Assembly (NCBI RefSeq): GCF_000718095.1
Contig: NZ_JOEI01000008.1
Coordinates: forward strand, 186,001 to 250,000
Reading direction: 5' to 3'
DNA length: 64,000 nucleotides
Origin: Streptomyces scopuliridis RB72
GTDB taxonomy: Bacteria; Actinomycetota; Actinomycetes; Streptomycetales; Streptomycetaceae
Below are positions 17,902 through 25,906 of the stretch, piece by piece. The position numbers and the translations under genes are program-made. Within the stretch, counting starts at the first letter, position 1. Every line of letters begins with the position of its first letter. Under the pieces are notes generated by a model, which did no database searches, had not been told where the DNA came from, and was given only the letters and a program-made list of their open reading frames with translations.

Positions 17902-19695
17902 GTGGCACAGGACAGCCATGCGGACGACTACGACGTGATCGTCGTCGGCTCCGGCTTCGGCGGCTCGGTCTCCGCGCTGCGGCTGACCGAGAAGGGGTAC
18001 CGCGTCGGCGTCCTGGAGGCGGGCCGCCGCTTCACCCGCGCCACCCTCCCCAAGAACTCCTGGGACCTCAAGAACTATCTGTGGGCCCCCGCCCTCGGGC
18101 TGTACGGCATCCAGCGCGTCCATCTCCTCGGCAATGTGATGGTGCTGGCGGGCGCCGGGGTCGGCGGCGGCTCCCTCAACTACGCCAACACGCTGTACGT
18201 ACCGCCCGCCGCGTTCTTCGACGACCCGCAGTGGGCGTCCATCACCGACTGGCAGCAGGAGCTGAAGCCCTACTACGACCAGGCGCGGCGCATGCTCGGC
18301 GTACGGCTCAATCCGACCATGACCCCCTCGGACGTCCATCTGAAGGCGGCTGCCGAGGCGATGGGCGTCGGCGAGAGCTTCCGTCTCGCGCCGGTCGGGG
18401 TCTTCTTCGGGGACGGCCAGGACGCGGACGGTACGGCGAAGACCCGGCCCGGGGCGGCCGTGGACGACCCGTACTTCGGCGGGGCGGGACCCTCCCGCAA
18501 CGCCTGCCGGGAGTGTGGCGAGTGCATGACGGGCTGCCGGCACGGCGCCAAGAACACCCTCAACGAGAACTATCTGTATCTGGCCGAGCGCGCCGGGGCG
18601 GTCGTCCGTCCGATGACCTCGGTGGTCGCGGTGACGGAGGACAGGGAGGGCGGCTTCCGCGTCACGACGGTACCGACCCAGGTGCGCGGGAAGGGCCGCC
18701 AGAAGGGCCGGGCGCGCGTCCTGCGAGCCCGCCGGGTCGTGATCGCCGCCGGTACGTACGGCACGCAGACCCTGCTGCACACCATGCGGGACCGCGGACT
18801 GCTGCCGCGCCTCTCGGCGCGGCTCGGCGAGCTGACCCGTAGCAACTCCGAGGCCCTGGTGGGCGCGCAGACCGACGACCGGCGCTACCGCGCGCGGCAC
18901 GGCGCGGCGAGGGCGGACTTCACCCGGGGCGTCGCCATCACGTCCTCGATCCATCCGAACGACACCACCCATATCGAGCCGGTGCGCTACGGCAAGGGCT
19001 CCAACGCGATTGGCGCGCTGTCGATCTTCCAGGTGCCGCGGAGCGAGCGGCGGGTGCGGAGCTGGCTCGGGAACGCGGCCAGACACCCCCTGCTGGTGCT
19101 CCGTTCGCTCTCCAACCGCCGCTGGTCGGAGCGGACCATCATCGGCCTCGTCATGCAGTCGCTGGACAACTCCCTGACGACCTACCGGAAACCGGGCGGC
19201 GTGGGAAAGGGACTGCTCACCGCGCGCCAGGGGCACGGCGCCCCCAACCCGAAGCAGATACCGGAGGCGATCCGGGCCGCGACGCTGATCGCGGAGGAGA
19301 TCAACGGCTTCGCGGGCAGCAATGTGGGCGAGCTGATGGGTACGCCGCTGACCGCGCACTTCCTGGGCGGCTGCGTCATCGGGGCCTCGGCGGAGGAGGG
19401 TGTGATCGACCCGTACCACCGGCTGTACGGGCACCCCGGCATCTCGGTGGTCGACGGCTCGGCGGTCTCGGCGAACCTGGGGGTGAACCCGTCCCTGACG
19501 ATCACGGCCCAGGCCGAACGCGCGATGTCGTTCTGGCCGAACAAGGGCGAGCCCGACCCCCGTCCCGAGCAGGGCGCCGCGTACGTCCGACAGGACCCGG
19601 TGGCGCCGGTGTCCCCGGCGGTGCCGGAGGAGGCGTTCGGGGCGCTGAGGCTGCCGTTCGTGGCGATGCCGAAGGTCCCGCCGAAGCGGGCGTGA
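17902..19695 (+). CDS. GMC-family FAD oxidoreductase with Cys cluster (ChoD-like)
   Basis: A 597-residue glucose-methanol-choline oxidoreductase similar to the mycobacterial ChoD group. The FAD Rossmann motif opens the protein (DVIVVGSGFGGSVSALRL). GAGVGGGSLNYAN is the second FAD contact, and SVVDGSAVSANLGVNPSLTITA is the C-terminal FAD/active-site region. An unusual block near residues 202-219 (CRECGECMTGCRHGAKNT) holds four closely spaced Cys, reminiscent of iron-sulfur ligands and typical of this subgroup rather than of true cholesterol oxidases. Such enzymes oxidise alcohols on sterols, sugars or other lipids; the substrate here is unknown. The GTG start follows a GAGGAGAG ribosome site. 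The close upstream aldehyde dehydrogenase suggests an alcohol-to-aldehyde-to-acid relay, an inference. Confidence 0.88.
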   Translation: MAQDSHADDYDVIVVGSGFGGSVSALRLTEKGYRVGVLEAGRRFTRATLPKNSWDLKNYLWAPALGLYGIQRVHLLGNVMVLAGAGVGGGSLNYANTLYVPPAAFFDDPQWASITDWQQELKPYYDQARRMLGVRLNPTMTPSDVHLKAAAEAMGVGESFRLAPVGVFFGDGQDADGTAKTRPGAAVDDPYFGGAGPSRNACRECGECMTGCRHGAKNTLNENYLYLAERAGAVVRPMTSVVAVTEDREGGFRVTTVPTQVRGKGRQKGRARVLRARRVVIAAGTYGTQTLLHTMRDRGLLPRLSARLGELTRSNSEALVGAQTDDRRYRARHGAARADFTRGVAITSSIHPNDTTHIEPVRYGKGSNAIGALSIFQVPRSERRVRSWLGNAARHPLLVLRSLSNRRWSERTIIGLVMQSLDNSLTTYRKPGGVGKGLLTARQGHGAPNPKQIPEAIRAATLIAEEINGFAGSNVGELMGTPLTAHFLGGCVIGASAEEGVIDPYHRLYGHPGISVVDGSAVSANLGVNPSLTITAQAERAMSFWPNKGEPDPRPEQGAAYVRQDPVAPVSPAVPEEAFGALRLPFVAMPKVPPKRA

Positions 19696-19714
19696 CGGCG
19701 GGCGCGGAGACAGC

Positions 19715-19748
19715 GAGGCGCTGCACCCCCCTCCGAGTGCAGCGCCTC
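19715..19748. terminator. bidirectional terminator
   Basis: GAGGCGCTGCAC and GTGCAGCGCCTC form 12 perfect pairs around a 10-base C-rich loop, between convergent genes. Confidence 0.88.
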
Positions 19749-19776
19749 CCTGAGCCTCTGTGCGTCGTGTCGCGCG

Positions 19777-20859
19777 TTACGCGGCGGCGTCGCTCCTGCG
19801 GCGCTTCATCGCGAACATCACACCGGCGCCCGCGACGATGGCGATGCCCCCGGCCATGCCGATGACGGGAACGACCGAGGAGGATCCGGTCTCGGCGAGG
19901 TGCCCCTGCGGCTTGATCTCCGTGTTGCCGGCCGGCTTGGCGGGGAGGGGCTTCTTGCCACCCTCCTGCGGCTTGGCCTCGTTCGGGTCGCCCGGGTCCG
20001 TACCGGCGGCGACGATGTCGAACTCGTAGAACGACTCGTCGTCCGAGTAGACGCAGTTGCCCTCGTCGTTGGCGTAGACACCGATGCTGACGGCGTAACC
20101 GAGCCCGGCCGGGGCGGACTTGGCCACGCTCAGCCGCAGGTCGACGGAGAACGACTCCTTCGCCTTGACGCCCGTGTAGCCGAGGTAGCCGGCGCCCGCG
20201 TCGTTGTCGTCCAGGGAGATGGGGGTCCAGACGCCGGACTCGGGGTCCTTGTACTGGAGGGTGAGATGGCCGGTGCTCGGGTCCCAGGCCTTCTCGTCGA
20301 TCTGGAACGCGAAGACACCGAGGTCGACGCGCTCGTAGTCGTTCTTGCCCTTGTTCGTGACGTTGAGCTTGAAGGAGTGGAAGCCGCTGCCCGCGACGAT
20401 GCGCTCCGGCAGCCCGGAAAGGCTGGTCTGGAGCTGGTCGTCGTAGATGCCCTCTTCGGTGTCGACGCATTCGACCGGGCCGTCGCTCGGCTCGGTCGTG
20501 GGCTTCGTCGTCGAGCCGGACGACGCGGGCGCGGGCTCGGAGGGCTTCGTACCCTCCGGCTCGGACAGTTCCGTTCCGGGCGCGGGGGCCTCCTCGGAGG
20601 ACTGCGGAGCCTTCTCCTCGCCCGCCTTGCCCTCCTCGCCGGCCTTGCCCTCCTCGGGCGCCTCGCCCGTGGCGGGCGGGGTCACGCTCGCCTCGGTGGT
20701 CTCCGGCGCGGCGGGCTCGGTGGATTCGGGCGCCTCGCTCGCGGCGGGCGGCGGGCTGTTCTCACCGTCGGTCGCGAACGCGGCAGGGGCGGAAAAGAAG
20801 GCGGCAGGGGCTATGACAGCGGTCGCGGCGGCGACGGCCATGGCGCGGCGGAGCTTCAT
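19777..20859 (-). CDS. LAETG-anchored cell surface protein
   Basis: A 360-residue secreted, sortase-anchored protein. The start is ATG 20859 after GAGGT. A signal peptide follows (LRRAMAVAAATAVIAPAAFF, cut after APAAFA). Next comes about 120 residues rich in Pro, Glu, Thr and Ala with GKAGEE repeats, a probable wall-spanning stalk, then a beta-rich domain of about 170 residues with two Cys (VECVDTEEG and GNCVYSDD) that may form a disulfide. The C-terminus has LAETG, a hydrophobic helix and KRRRS, the classic sorting signal; LAxTG is the form used by Streptomyces class E sortases. The ligand of the surface domain is unknown. It is convergent with the GMC gene. Confidence 0.88.
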   Translation of the reverse strand: MKLRRAMAVAAATAVIAPAAFFSAPAAFATDGENSPPPAASEAPESTEPAAPETTEASVTPPATGEAPEEGKAGEEGKAGEEKAPQSSEEAPAPGTELSEPEGTKPSEPAPASSGSTTKPTTEPSDGPVECVDTEEGIYDDQLQTSLSGLPERIVAGSGFHSFKLNVTNKGKNDYERVDLGVFAFQIDEKAWDPSTGHLTLQYKDPESGVWTPISLDDNDAGAGYLGYTGVKAKESFSVDLRLSVAKSAPAGLGYAVSIGVYANDEGNCVYSDDESFYEFDIVAAGTDPGDPNEAKPQEGGKKPLPAKPAGNTEIKPQGHLAETGSSSVVPVIGMAGGIAIVAGAGVMFAMKRRRSDAAA

Positions 20860-21064
20860 GAAGACCTCAGCGAAGTACGGCACACCGCCGGGGCGGTGTG
20901 AAGTCGTGGGGCCCTCCCAGGAGTGGGGTTCACGGGTGAGGCCGTTGATTTCGCAAGCAAGACCCGTGACATGCGGGAATGGTTGCCGCGTTCTTCACAG
21001 AATCTTTAGGTGGCCTGTGTCACACGGATATGACCGGTCCATGACCCGTCGGAAGGACGACGAA
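20860..21064. other. promoter side of LAETG gene, no gene seen
   Basis: This 205-base stretch is the upstream region of the LAETG gene. It is somewhat AT-richer around 20945-21040 (TTCTTCACAGAATCTTTAGG), which fits a promoter, but I cannot name one with confidence. The structured RNA candidate lies beyond it. Confidence 0.4.
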
Positions 21065-21194
21065 GGGCGGTCGGTTCCGGGCGTCCCCGGAACCGACCGC
21101 CCATGGGTGACCGGGCTGCTGTCCCCTGCCGACCGGTCACGAACGCCGGGGCGAGGTCCCACGACGCACCTGCGGTACGTCGCACGCCCCGGCG
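21065..21194 (-). ncRNA. candidate structured RNA or elaborate 3' end of chorismate mutase transcript
   Basis: Three back-to-back hairpins read on the minus strand. The first pairs CGCCGGGGCG with CGCCCCGGCG (21185-21194 with 21144-21153) and has an inner CGACG/CGTCG stem. The second pairs GTGACCGG with CCGGTCAC (21107-21140). The third is a terminator with 16 perfect pairs (21065-21102). The terminator sits about 250 bases beyond the chorismate mutase stop, far for a simple gene end. The element could be a separate small RNA or a long 3' UTR. I do not recognise a known family. Confidence 0.4.
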
Positions 21195-21354
21195 GAGCCA
21201 CGCGTGGTTTTCCTCTGCTTTTCCTGCATGCTCGCCGCCCCTGGCTGGGCACGGACGCACGGTCCAACGAAGGCTCGCGGGACCCGGTCACGCGCCGTAC
21301 GGGTGAGAGCGGCACCCGAACTCAGATACGGCGGTGCCCCGGACGCGGCCCGGC

Positions 21355-21645
21355 TCAGACCCGGCCCCGGCTCAGCTCCAGCAGGGTCATCGCCAGCGCC
21401 GTCCCCGGTTTGCCGAGGGCTTCGCGGTAGCGGCCGAGGATCTCCATCTCGCGGGAGAGATTGACCCGGCGGCCACCGGAGGTGATCCGGGCGTCCTGGA
21501 TGACGGCCGAGACCGCCATCCGTTCCTGGACGAGACCGATGATCCGGTCGTCGAGTGTGTTGACGCGTTCGCGCGCGTCTCCGATGAGTGCGGCGGCCTC
21601 TTCGGTACGGGCGCCGGTGTTCTCCGTGACAGTCATGTCGGGCAT
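21355..21645 (-). CDS. chorismate mutase, AroQ-delta type
   Basis: A 96-residue all-helical chorismate mutase that rearranges chorismate to prephenate, the entry to Phe and Tyr. The sequence follows the mycobacterial AroQ-delta enzyme closely: RERVNTLDDRIIGLVQERM, then ARITSGGRRVNLSREMEIL and GRYREAL, with Arg in the places of the three catalytic cationic residues. Enzymes of this subclass are weak alone and are activated by binding type II DAHP synthase; the short C-terminus (LELSRGRV) is where that contact is made in the mycobacterial protein. The start is ATG 21645 (MPDMTV), eight bases after AAGGAA; an in-frame ATG three codons later is possible. A leader peptide and hairpin lie upstream. 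Confidence 0.92.
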   Translation of the reverse strand: MPDMTVTENTGARTEEAAALIGDARERVNTLDDRIIGLVQERMAVSAVIQDARITSGGRRVNLSREMEILGRYREALGKPGTALAMTLLELSRGRV

Positions 21646-21707
21646 GTCGGGGTTCCTTCTCGGGGGATGAACGGCCCCGGCGGCCACAGGGCCCCGAACG
21701 CGACAGA

Positions 21708-21734
21708 CGCCCCGGGCCTTGTCGGCCCGGGGCG
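21708..21734 (-). promoter_or_regulatory. attenuator-like hairpin before chorismate mutase
   Basis: CGCCCCGGGCC and GGCCCGGGGCG form 11 perfect pairs around a five-base loop. The hairpin lies between the leader peptide stop (21756) and the chorismate mutase start (21645), where a transcription attenuator would be expected. There is no strong U-run, which is common in Streptomyces. Confidence 0.6.
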
Positions 21735-21755
21735 CCTGGGAAGTCGCTTGTCAGC

Positions 21756-21827
21756 TCAAGCAGCACGACCATGGCAGCCGGACGGGCCGGTGCCATAGGT
21801 AAAGACGAAGGTCAGCTGCGTGTGCAT
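21756..21827 (-). CDS. putative Phe/Tyr leader peptide for chorismate mutase
   Basis: A 23-codon open frame starting MHTQLT and containing FVFTY, too short for routine gene calling. It ends 21 bases before an 11-pair hairpin, and the chorismate mutase start follows about 110 bases after its stop. Two of its three aromatic codons are the rare AT-ending forms (TTT at Phe 9, TAT at Tyr 11), striking in a genome where almost all codons end in G or C. Ribosome stalling at Phe or Tyr codons when aromatic amino acids are scarce would favour read-through into a gene needed to make them. No ribosome site precedes the ATG, and a promoter places the transcript start at or next to it, so it is probably leaderless. 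Function is inferred from position and composition. Confidence 0.6.
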   Translation of the reverse strand: MHTQLTFVFTYGTGPSGCHGRAA

Positions 21828-21833
21828 ACGGAC

Positions 21834-21864
21834 AGTATGGACCCGGCGCACCCGCGCGGGGCAA
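21834..21864 (-). promoter_or_regulatory. putative promoter of leader peptide and chorismate mutase
   Basis: On the minus strand TTGCCC (21864-21859) and CATACT (21839-21834) are 19 bases apart. Transcription seven bases downstream would begin at the A of the leader-peptide ATG. Confidence 0.5.
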
Positions 21865-21972
21865 AGCGGGTTCGGATGGTGAGACGAATCGTCGTCCCCG
21901 AGCCGTCACCGTCCCCCGTTAGAATCGAAGACAACCAGACCTCATATACATCACGCCGGAAGGCCGCCCCCC

Positions 21973-23559
21973 GTGCCAGCAGCACCCCCCGCCGCCGCTC
22001 CCGACGTCGTACTCGTCGTCGACTTCGGCGCGCAGTACGCCCAGCTCATCGCCCGCCGCGTCCGCGAGGCACGGGTCTACAGCGAGATCGTCCCGTCCTC
22101 GATGCCGGTGGCCGAGATGCTGGCGAAGAACCCCCGGGCGATCATCCTCTCCGGCGGCCCGTCCTCCGTGTACGCGGACAACGCCCCGAGCGTCGACCGC
22201 GCGCTCTTCGAGGCCGGCGTCCCCGTCTTCGGCATGTGCTACGGCTTCCAGCTGATGGCGACCTCGCTCGGCGGGACCGTCGACAACACGGGTGCGCGGG
22301 AGTACGGCCGTACGGAGCTGCGGGTCTCCAAGACCGGCTCCACCCTCTTCGAGGGCACCCCGGCCGAGCAGTCCGTCTGGATGTCGCACGGCGACGCCTG
22401 CTCCGCCGCGCCCGCCGGGTTCACCGTCACGGCCTCCACCGATGTCGTACCCGTCGCCGCGTTCGAGAACGACGAGAAGAAGCTGTACGGGGTGCAGCAC
22501 CACCCCGAGGTCATGCACTCCACCTACGGCCAGCAGGTCCTGGAGCACTTCCTCTACCGCGGCGCCGGTATCGAGCCGACCTGGACCACCGCCAATGTGG
22601 TGGACGAGCAGGTCGCCCTCATCCGTGAGCAGGTCGGCACCAAGCGCGCCATCTGCGGGCTGTCGGGCGGGGTGGACTCGGCCGTGGCCGCCGCCCTCGT
22701 CCAGAAGGCCATCGGCCCCCAGCTGACCTGTGTGTATGTCGACCACGGGCTGATGCGCAAGGGCGAGACCGAGCAGGTCGAGAAGGACTTCGTCGCCGCC
22801 ACGGGCGTACAGCTCAGGGTCGTCGACGCCGAGGAGCGCTTCCTCACCGCGCTCGCCGGGGTCTCCGACCCCGAGCAGAAGCGGAAGATCATCGGCCGTG
22901 AGTTCATCCGGGTCTTCGAGCAGGCGCAGGCCGAGATCGTCGCCGAGGCGGGCGCGGAGGGCGAGGACGTCGCGTTCCTCGTGCAGGGCACGCTGTACCC
23001 GGACGTGGTCGAGTCCGGCGGCGGCACCGGCACCGCCAACATCAAGTCGCACCACAATGTCGGCGGGCTCCCCGACGACATCGAGTTCGAGCTCGTCGAG
23101 CCGCTGCGCAAGCTGTTCAAGGACGAGGTCAGGATGGTCGGCCAGGAGTTGGGGCTGCCGGACGAGATCGTCCAGCGCCAGCCCTTCCCCGGCCCCGGCC
23201 TCGGTATCCGGATCGTCGGCGAGGTCACGCGCGAGCGGCTCGACCTGCTGCGCGAGGCCGACGCGATCGCCCGCGAGGAGCTGACCGCGGCCGGGCTCGA
23301 CCGGGACATCTGGCAGTGCCCGGTGGTCCTCCTCGCGGATGTGCGGTCCGTGGGGGTGCAGGGCGACGGGCGTACGTACGGTCATCCGATCGTGCTCAGG
23401 CCCGTCTCGTCCGAGGACGCGATGACCGCCGACTGGACGCGCATGCCGTACGACGTGCTGGCGCGGATCTCCACGCGGATCACCAACGAGGTCGCGGAGG
23501 TCAACCGCGTGGTCCTCGATGTGACGAGCAAGCCGCCAGGCACCATCGAGTGGGAGTGA
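21973..23559 (+). CDS. guaA: GMP synthase (glutamine-hydrolysing)
   Basis: A 528-residue enzyme that aminates XMP to GMP, the step after IMP dehydrogenase. The N-terminal class I glutaminase has Cys in FGMCYGFQ and the His/Glu pair in VQHHPEVMH. The ATP-pyrophosphatase domain follows with its P-loop SGGVDSA, and the C-terminal dimerisation domain ends [17 protein letters not shown], the invariant family ending. GTG start after GGAAGG. A possible -10 TAGAAT at 21920-21925 would give a 5' UTR of about 40 bases. An 18/20 tandem duplication covers the stop codon (23547-23586). guaB and guaB3 are 20 kb away on the same strand. Confidence 0.97.
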   Translation: MPAAPPAAAPDVVLVVDFGAQYAQLIARRVREARVYSEIVPSSMPVAEMLAKNPRAIILSGGPSSVYADNAPSVDRALFEAGVPVFGMCYGFQLMATSLGGTVDNTGAREYGRTELRVSKTGSTLFEGTPAEQSVWMSHGDACSAAPAGFTVTASTDVVPVAAFENDEKKLYGVQHHPEVMHSTYGQQVLEHFLYRGAGIEPTWTTANVVDEQVALIREQVGTKRAICGLSGGVDSAVAAALVQKAIGPQLTCVYVDHGLMRKGETEQVEKDFVAATGVQLRVVDAEERFLTALAGVSDPEQKRKIIGREFIRVFEQAQAEIVAEAGAEGEDVAFLVQGTLYPDVVESGGGTGTANIKSHHNVGGLPDDIEFELVEPLRKLFKDEVRMVGQELGLPDEIVQRQPFPGPGLGIRIVGEVTRERLDLLREADAIAREELTAAGLDRDIWQCPVVLLADVRSVGVQGDGRTYGHPIVLRPVSSEDAMTADWTRMPYDVLARISTRITNEVAEVNRVVLDVTSKPPGTIEWE

Positions 23560-23586
23560 CGGGCTCCGAGCGGGAGTGACGGGCTT
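23547..23586. repeat. 20-base duplication across guaA stop
   Basis: The unit 23547-23566 (CGAGTGGGAGTGACGGGCTC) is repeated at 23567-23586 with two changes, duplicating the last codons and stop of guaA. Confidence 0.85.
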
Positions 23587-23697
23587 CGCGCCTCCAGCGT
23601 CAACACCGTAACGCTGTTGTCACCCGTCCGGACCGCCTCTACGGCGCGCGGGTTGCCCTCCGTGCGGCAGAATTCCCTTGCGTTGCAAGGAAGTTCG

Positions 23698-24993
23698 GTG
23701 GACGGGGCGGGGAAGGCGGCGTTCGGCGTGGCGGTGCAAGAGGCGAGGCAGGGCGCGCACGGCGGGGGCTGTACGTGCGGGGACTGCCCGCACGGAGCGC
23801 GGGAGGGGCACCGGCGGGCGGTGGCCGCGTTCCTGGTGAAGCGGGACGAACTGGCCGCCGGGCAGGGGCTGCCCGCCGCGGTGGCGCACTCGGCGGGGGC
23901 CTCCCGCCAGTGGGTCTCCGACGAACTCACCCAGTCCGCCAACGCGGTGGCCGACCGCAGCCGTGAGGCGGGCGACGCCTGGCTGCACGCCGTGTGGCGC
24001 CGCACGCTGCTGGTGGTGTGGGGCGGGGTCGCCCTGCTCGCGCTGGTGCAGTCCGCGACCGCGATAGGGGCCGGCTGGACGCTCGCGCGTACGGCCGGGC
24101 TGCTCGCCGCCCTCGTCGTCGCCGGGCTGCTGACCGCGGCCGCCCGGCTGCACCGGAGCCGGGGCGGCCTGCTCGCGCCGCTGATCGGCGAGGACAACCG
24201 GCTGTCGACTTCACGGACCGTCGCCTCCGCCTGGGTCCTGCTCGCCGTCTTCTCCGTGCTCGTCCTCGCGCTCCAGCTGGCGGGCGCCTCCGGGCCCGAC
24301 CGGCGCGACGAGCTGATCGCCGGCCTCGAACTGGCGCGGGGCGCGGGCCTGGTGACCGTACTGGCCGTGGTGTGCGCCATCGCCGTGGTCGTACGCCGGG
24401 TGGTGTCCGTACGGGTGCTGGGCCAGCGGCTCCAGAAGGTACGGGCCGAGCGGCCGCGGCTGGCCGATCTGCTCTGCGACGACGCCGGGCGCGGCAGCTT
24501 CACGGATGTGCAGTACACGCTGGTGAGCGCCGTCGCCGTGGTCTTCTCGGCGGTCCGGCTGGCCCGGCGGCCCGAGCAACTGCCCGATCTGCCCTGGGCA
24601 CTGGCGCTGCTGGTCGCGGTCTCCGCCGCCACCTACTTCGCGGCGAAGTACGCGGAGGGCGGCCGGCCCGTCGTCCTGTCGGTGGTACGGGCCAGGGAGG
24701 CGGGCGATCTGGACGCCCCGATCCGTACCGGCGACGACATCGAGATCCGCGGGGCCGGGTTCGTACCGCCGGGCGCGGGCACCCCGGACCGGCTGGCCCG
24801 GATGGTCGTCAGGATCGGCGCGGTCCATGTCCATGTCCCGCTGGTGCCGGTCCCCGGCGGCTTCGCCAATCCGTCGGACACCTCGCTCACCGTGCCCGTA
24901 CCGGTGGATGTGGAGCCGGGGCCCGTCGAGGTGCAGGTCGTGACGGCGGCCGGAATCGAGACCAACCGCGTGATCGTCGAGGTCATGGATTAA
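23698..24993 (+). CDS. polytopic membrane protein with C-terminal beta domain, function unknown
   Basis: A 431-residue protein with no family name that I am sure of. The start is GTG 23698, seven bases after AAGGAA; the open frame extends 27 codons upstream without support. The N-terminus contains a small Cys/His cluster (CTCGDCPHG) and about 100 charged residues. About five or six membrane segments lie between residues 105 and 330 (for example TLLVVWGGVALLALVQSA, WVLLAVFSVLVLALQLAG). The last 100 residues form a soluble, Pro- and Val-rich beta region (DIEIRGAGFVPPGAG, VPVPVDVEPGPVEVQVVTAAG) resembling an IPT/Ig-like fold. The Cys cluster may bind a metal. It follows guaA by 138 bases on the same strand. 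Confidence 0.75.
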   Translation: MDGAGKAAFGVAVQEARQGAHGGGCTCGDCPHGAREGHRRAVAAFLVKRDELAAGQGLPAAVAHSAGASRQWVSDELTQSANAVADRSREAGDAWLHAVWRRTLLVVWGGVALLALVQSATAIGAGWTLARTAGLLAALVVAGLLTAAARLHRSRGGLLAPLIGEDNRLSTSRTVASAWVLLAVFSVLVLALQLAGASGPDRRDELIAGLELARGAGLVTVLAVVCAIAVVVRRVVSVRVLGQRLQKVRAERPRLADLLCDDAGRGSFTDVQYTLVSAVAVVFSAVRLARRPEQLPDLPWALALLVAVSAATYFAAKYAEGGRPVVLSVVRAREAGDLDAPIRTGDDIEIRGAGFVPPGAGTPDRLARMVVRIGAVHVHVPLVPVPGGFANPSDTSLTVPVPVDVEPGPVEVQVVTAAGIETNRVIVEVMD

Positions 24994-25217
24994 CGGATTG
25001 GTTGACGCGTAGGTCCGCGTCGGGTGAACGGTCCGGTCAGGTATTGAACGGATCCGGCCGCCTGTGGTTCAAGCCCTGTCGTGGACTGGCCGATTCCGAC
25101 ACGCTGTTGGCTGGTTCACTGAGTGCCGGACGTGTCCTGACGCGTATGCAAGGACACGGCACGCGGGGACAGCCGCCCCCGCGGCAGCGGCGTGGGACAG
25201 GGAGAGGCGGACCGGCG

Positions 25218-25736
25218 ATGACACATGGCTACCGGACGGACACCTATGGACGGCTCGCCGACGAGCGGACAGGGTGGCGCGAGAACGCCTCGCGCTACGC
25301 GCTCCTGCCGCTGCGGATCTTCCTCGGCGTCACCTTCATCTACGCGGGGATCGACAAACTGACCCAGAGCGGATTCTTCTCGGCGACCGGCGCGGGGTCC
25401 GTCGGCGAGATGATGCGGGCCGTCCGCGACAGCTCGGCCGTCCCCGCGCTGGTGGACCTGGCGCTCAAGAGCCCCTCGGGGTTCGGCTATGCCATCGCCC
25501 TCGGCGAACTCGCCGTGGGCCTGGGCACCCTGTTCGGGGTGCTCGCCCGGCTCGCCGCGTTCGGCGGCGCCCTGATCTCGCTGAGCCTGTGGCTGACGGT
25601 CAGCTGGCAGAGCACCCCGTACTACTACGGCAACGACCTCGCCTATCTCATGGCCTGGCTGCCGCTCGTGCTGGCCGGTGCGCCGGTGTTCTCGCTGGAT
25701 GCCGTCCTCGGCGGCCGGCGACGGCGTATGCGGTAG
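25218..25736 (+). CDS. DoxX family membrane protein
   Basis: A 172-residue protein with four membrane helices of the DoxX/thiosulfate:quinone-oxidoreductase-like family. The start is ATG 25218 just after GGAGAGGCGG. The signature ALLPLRIFLGVTFIYAGIDKL opens the first helix, followed by GYAIALGELAVGLGTLFG and a Trp/Tyr-rich loop (WQSTPYYYGND) before the final helix. Members have been linked to redox homeostasis and thiol stress in mycobacteria, but no single reaction can be assigned. The gene stands alone after a 224-base gap in which I see no other gene. Its 3' end overlaps the convergent small membrane gene by 94 bases. Confidence 0.85.
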   Translation: MTHGYRTDTYGRLADERTGWRENASRYALLPLRIFLGVTFIYAGIDKLTQSGFFSATGAGSVGEMMRAVRDSSAVPALVDLALKSPSGFGYAIALGELAVGLGTLFGVLARLAAFGGALISLSLWLTVSWQSTPYYYGNDLAYLMAWLPLVLAGAPVFSLDAVLGGRRRRMR

Positions 25737-25906
25737 TGCGTCCAGGCCGCCAGGGCCGCCAGACAGAGACCGTCCCAGACCACGACGAAGGACATGTACC
25801 ACGGTGTGTGCCAGGCGCCGGCCGCGTCTCCCGCGTAGGTGACGGCCGCGCCCAGCACCGCCAGGCCCGCGACCAGCCGGCCCGGCCTGAATTCATGACG
25901 CAGCAC
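25643..25906 (-). CDS. small membrane protein, function unknown
   Basis: An 87-residue protein with two hydrophobic segments (LVAGLAVLGAAVTYAGDAAG and YMSFVVVWDGLCLAALAAW) followed by a basic RIRRRRPP and a polar tail. The GTG start sits just after a strong GGAGGTGA ribosome site, which lies inside the end of the upstream PspC-domain gene; the two reading frames overlap by 14 bases and are probably coupled. At the other end it overlaps the convergent DoxX gene by 94 bases. The ribosome site and coupling are the main reason to believe it. It may be a small accessory of the PspC protein. Confidence 0.7.
   Translation of the reverse strand: MLRHEFRPGRLVAGLAVLGAAVTYAGDAAGAWHTPWYMSFVVVWDGLCLAALAAWTHYRIRRRRPPRTASSENTGAPASTSGSQAMR

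Noticed and set aside
21137..21796. A 219-codon minus-strand frame across chorismate mutase and its leader region.
   Set aside because: It is out of frame with the recognisable AroQ-delta protein and reads through hairpins; the leader peptide frame is different.
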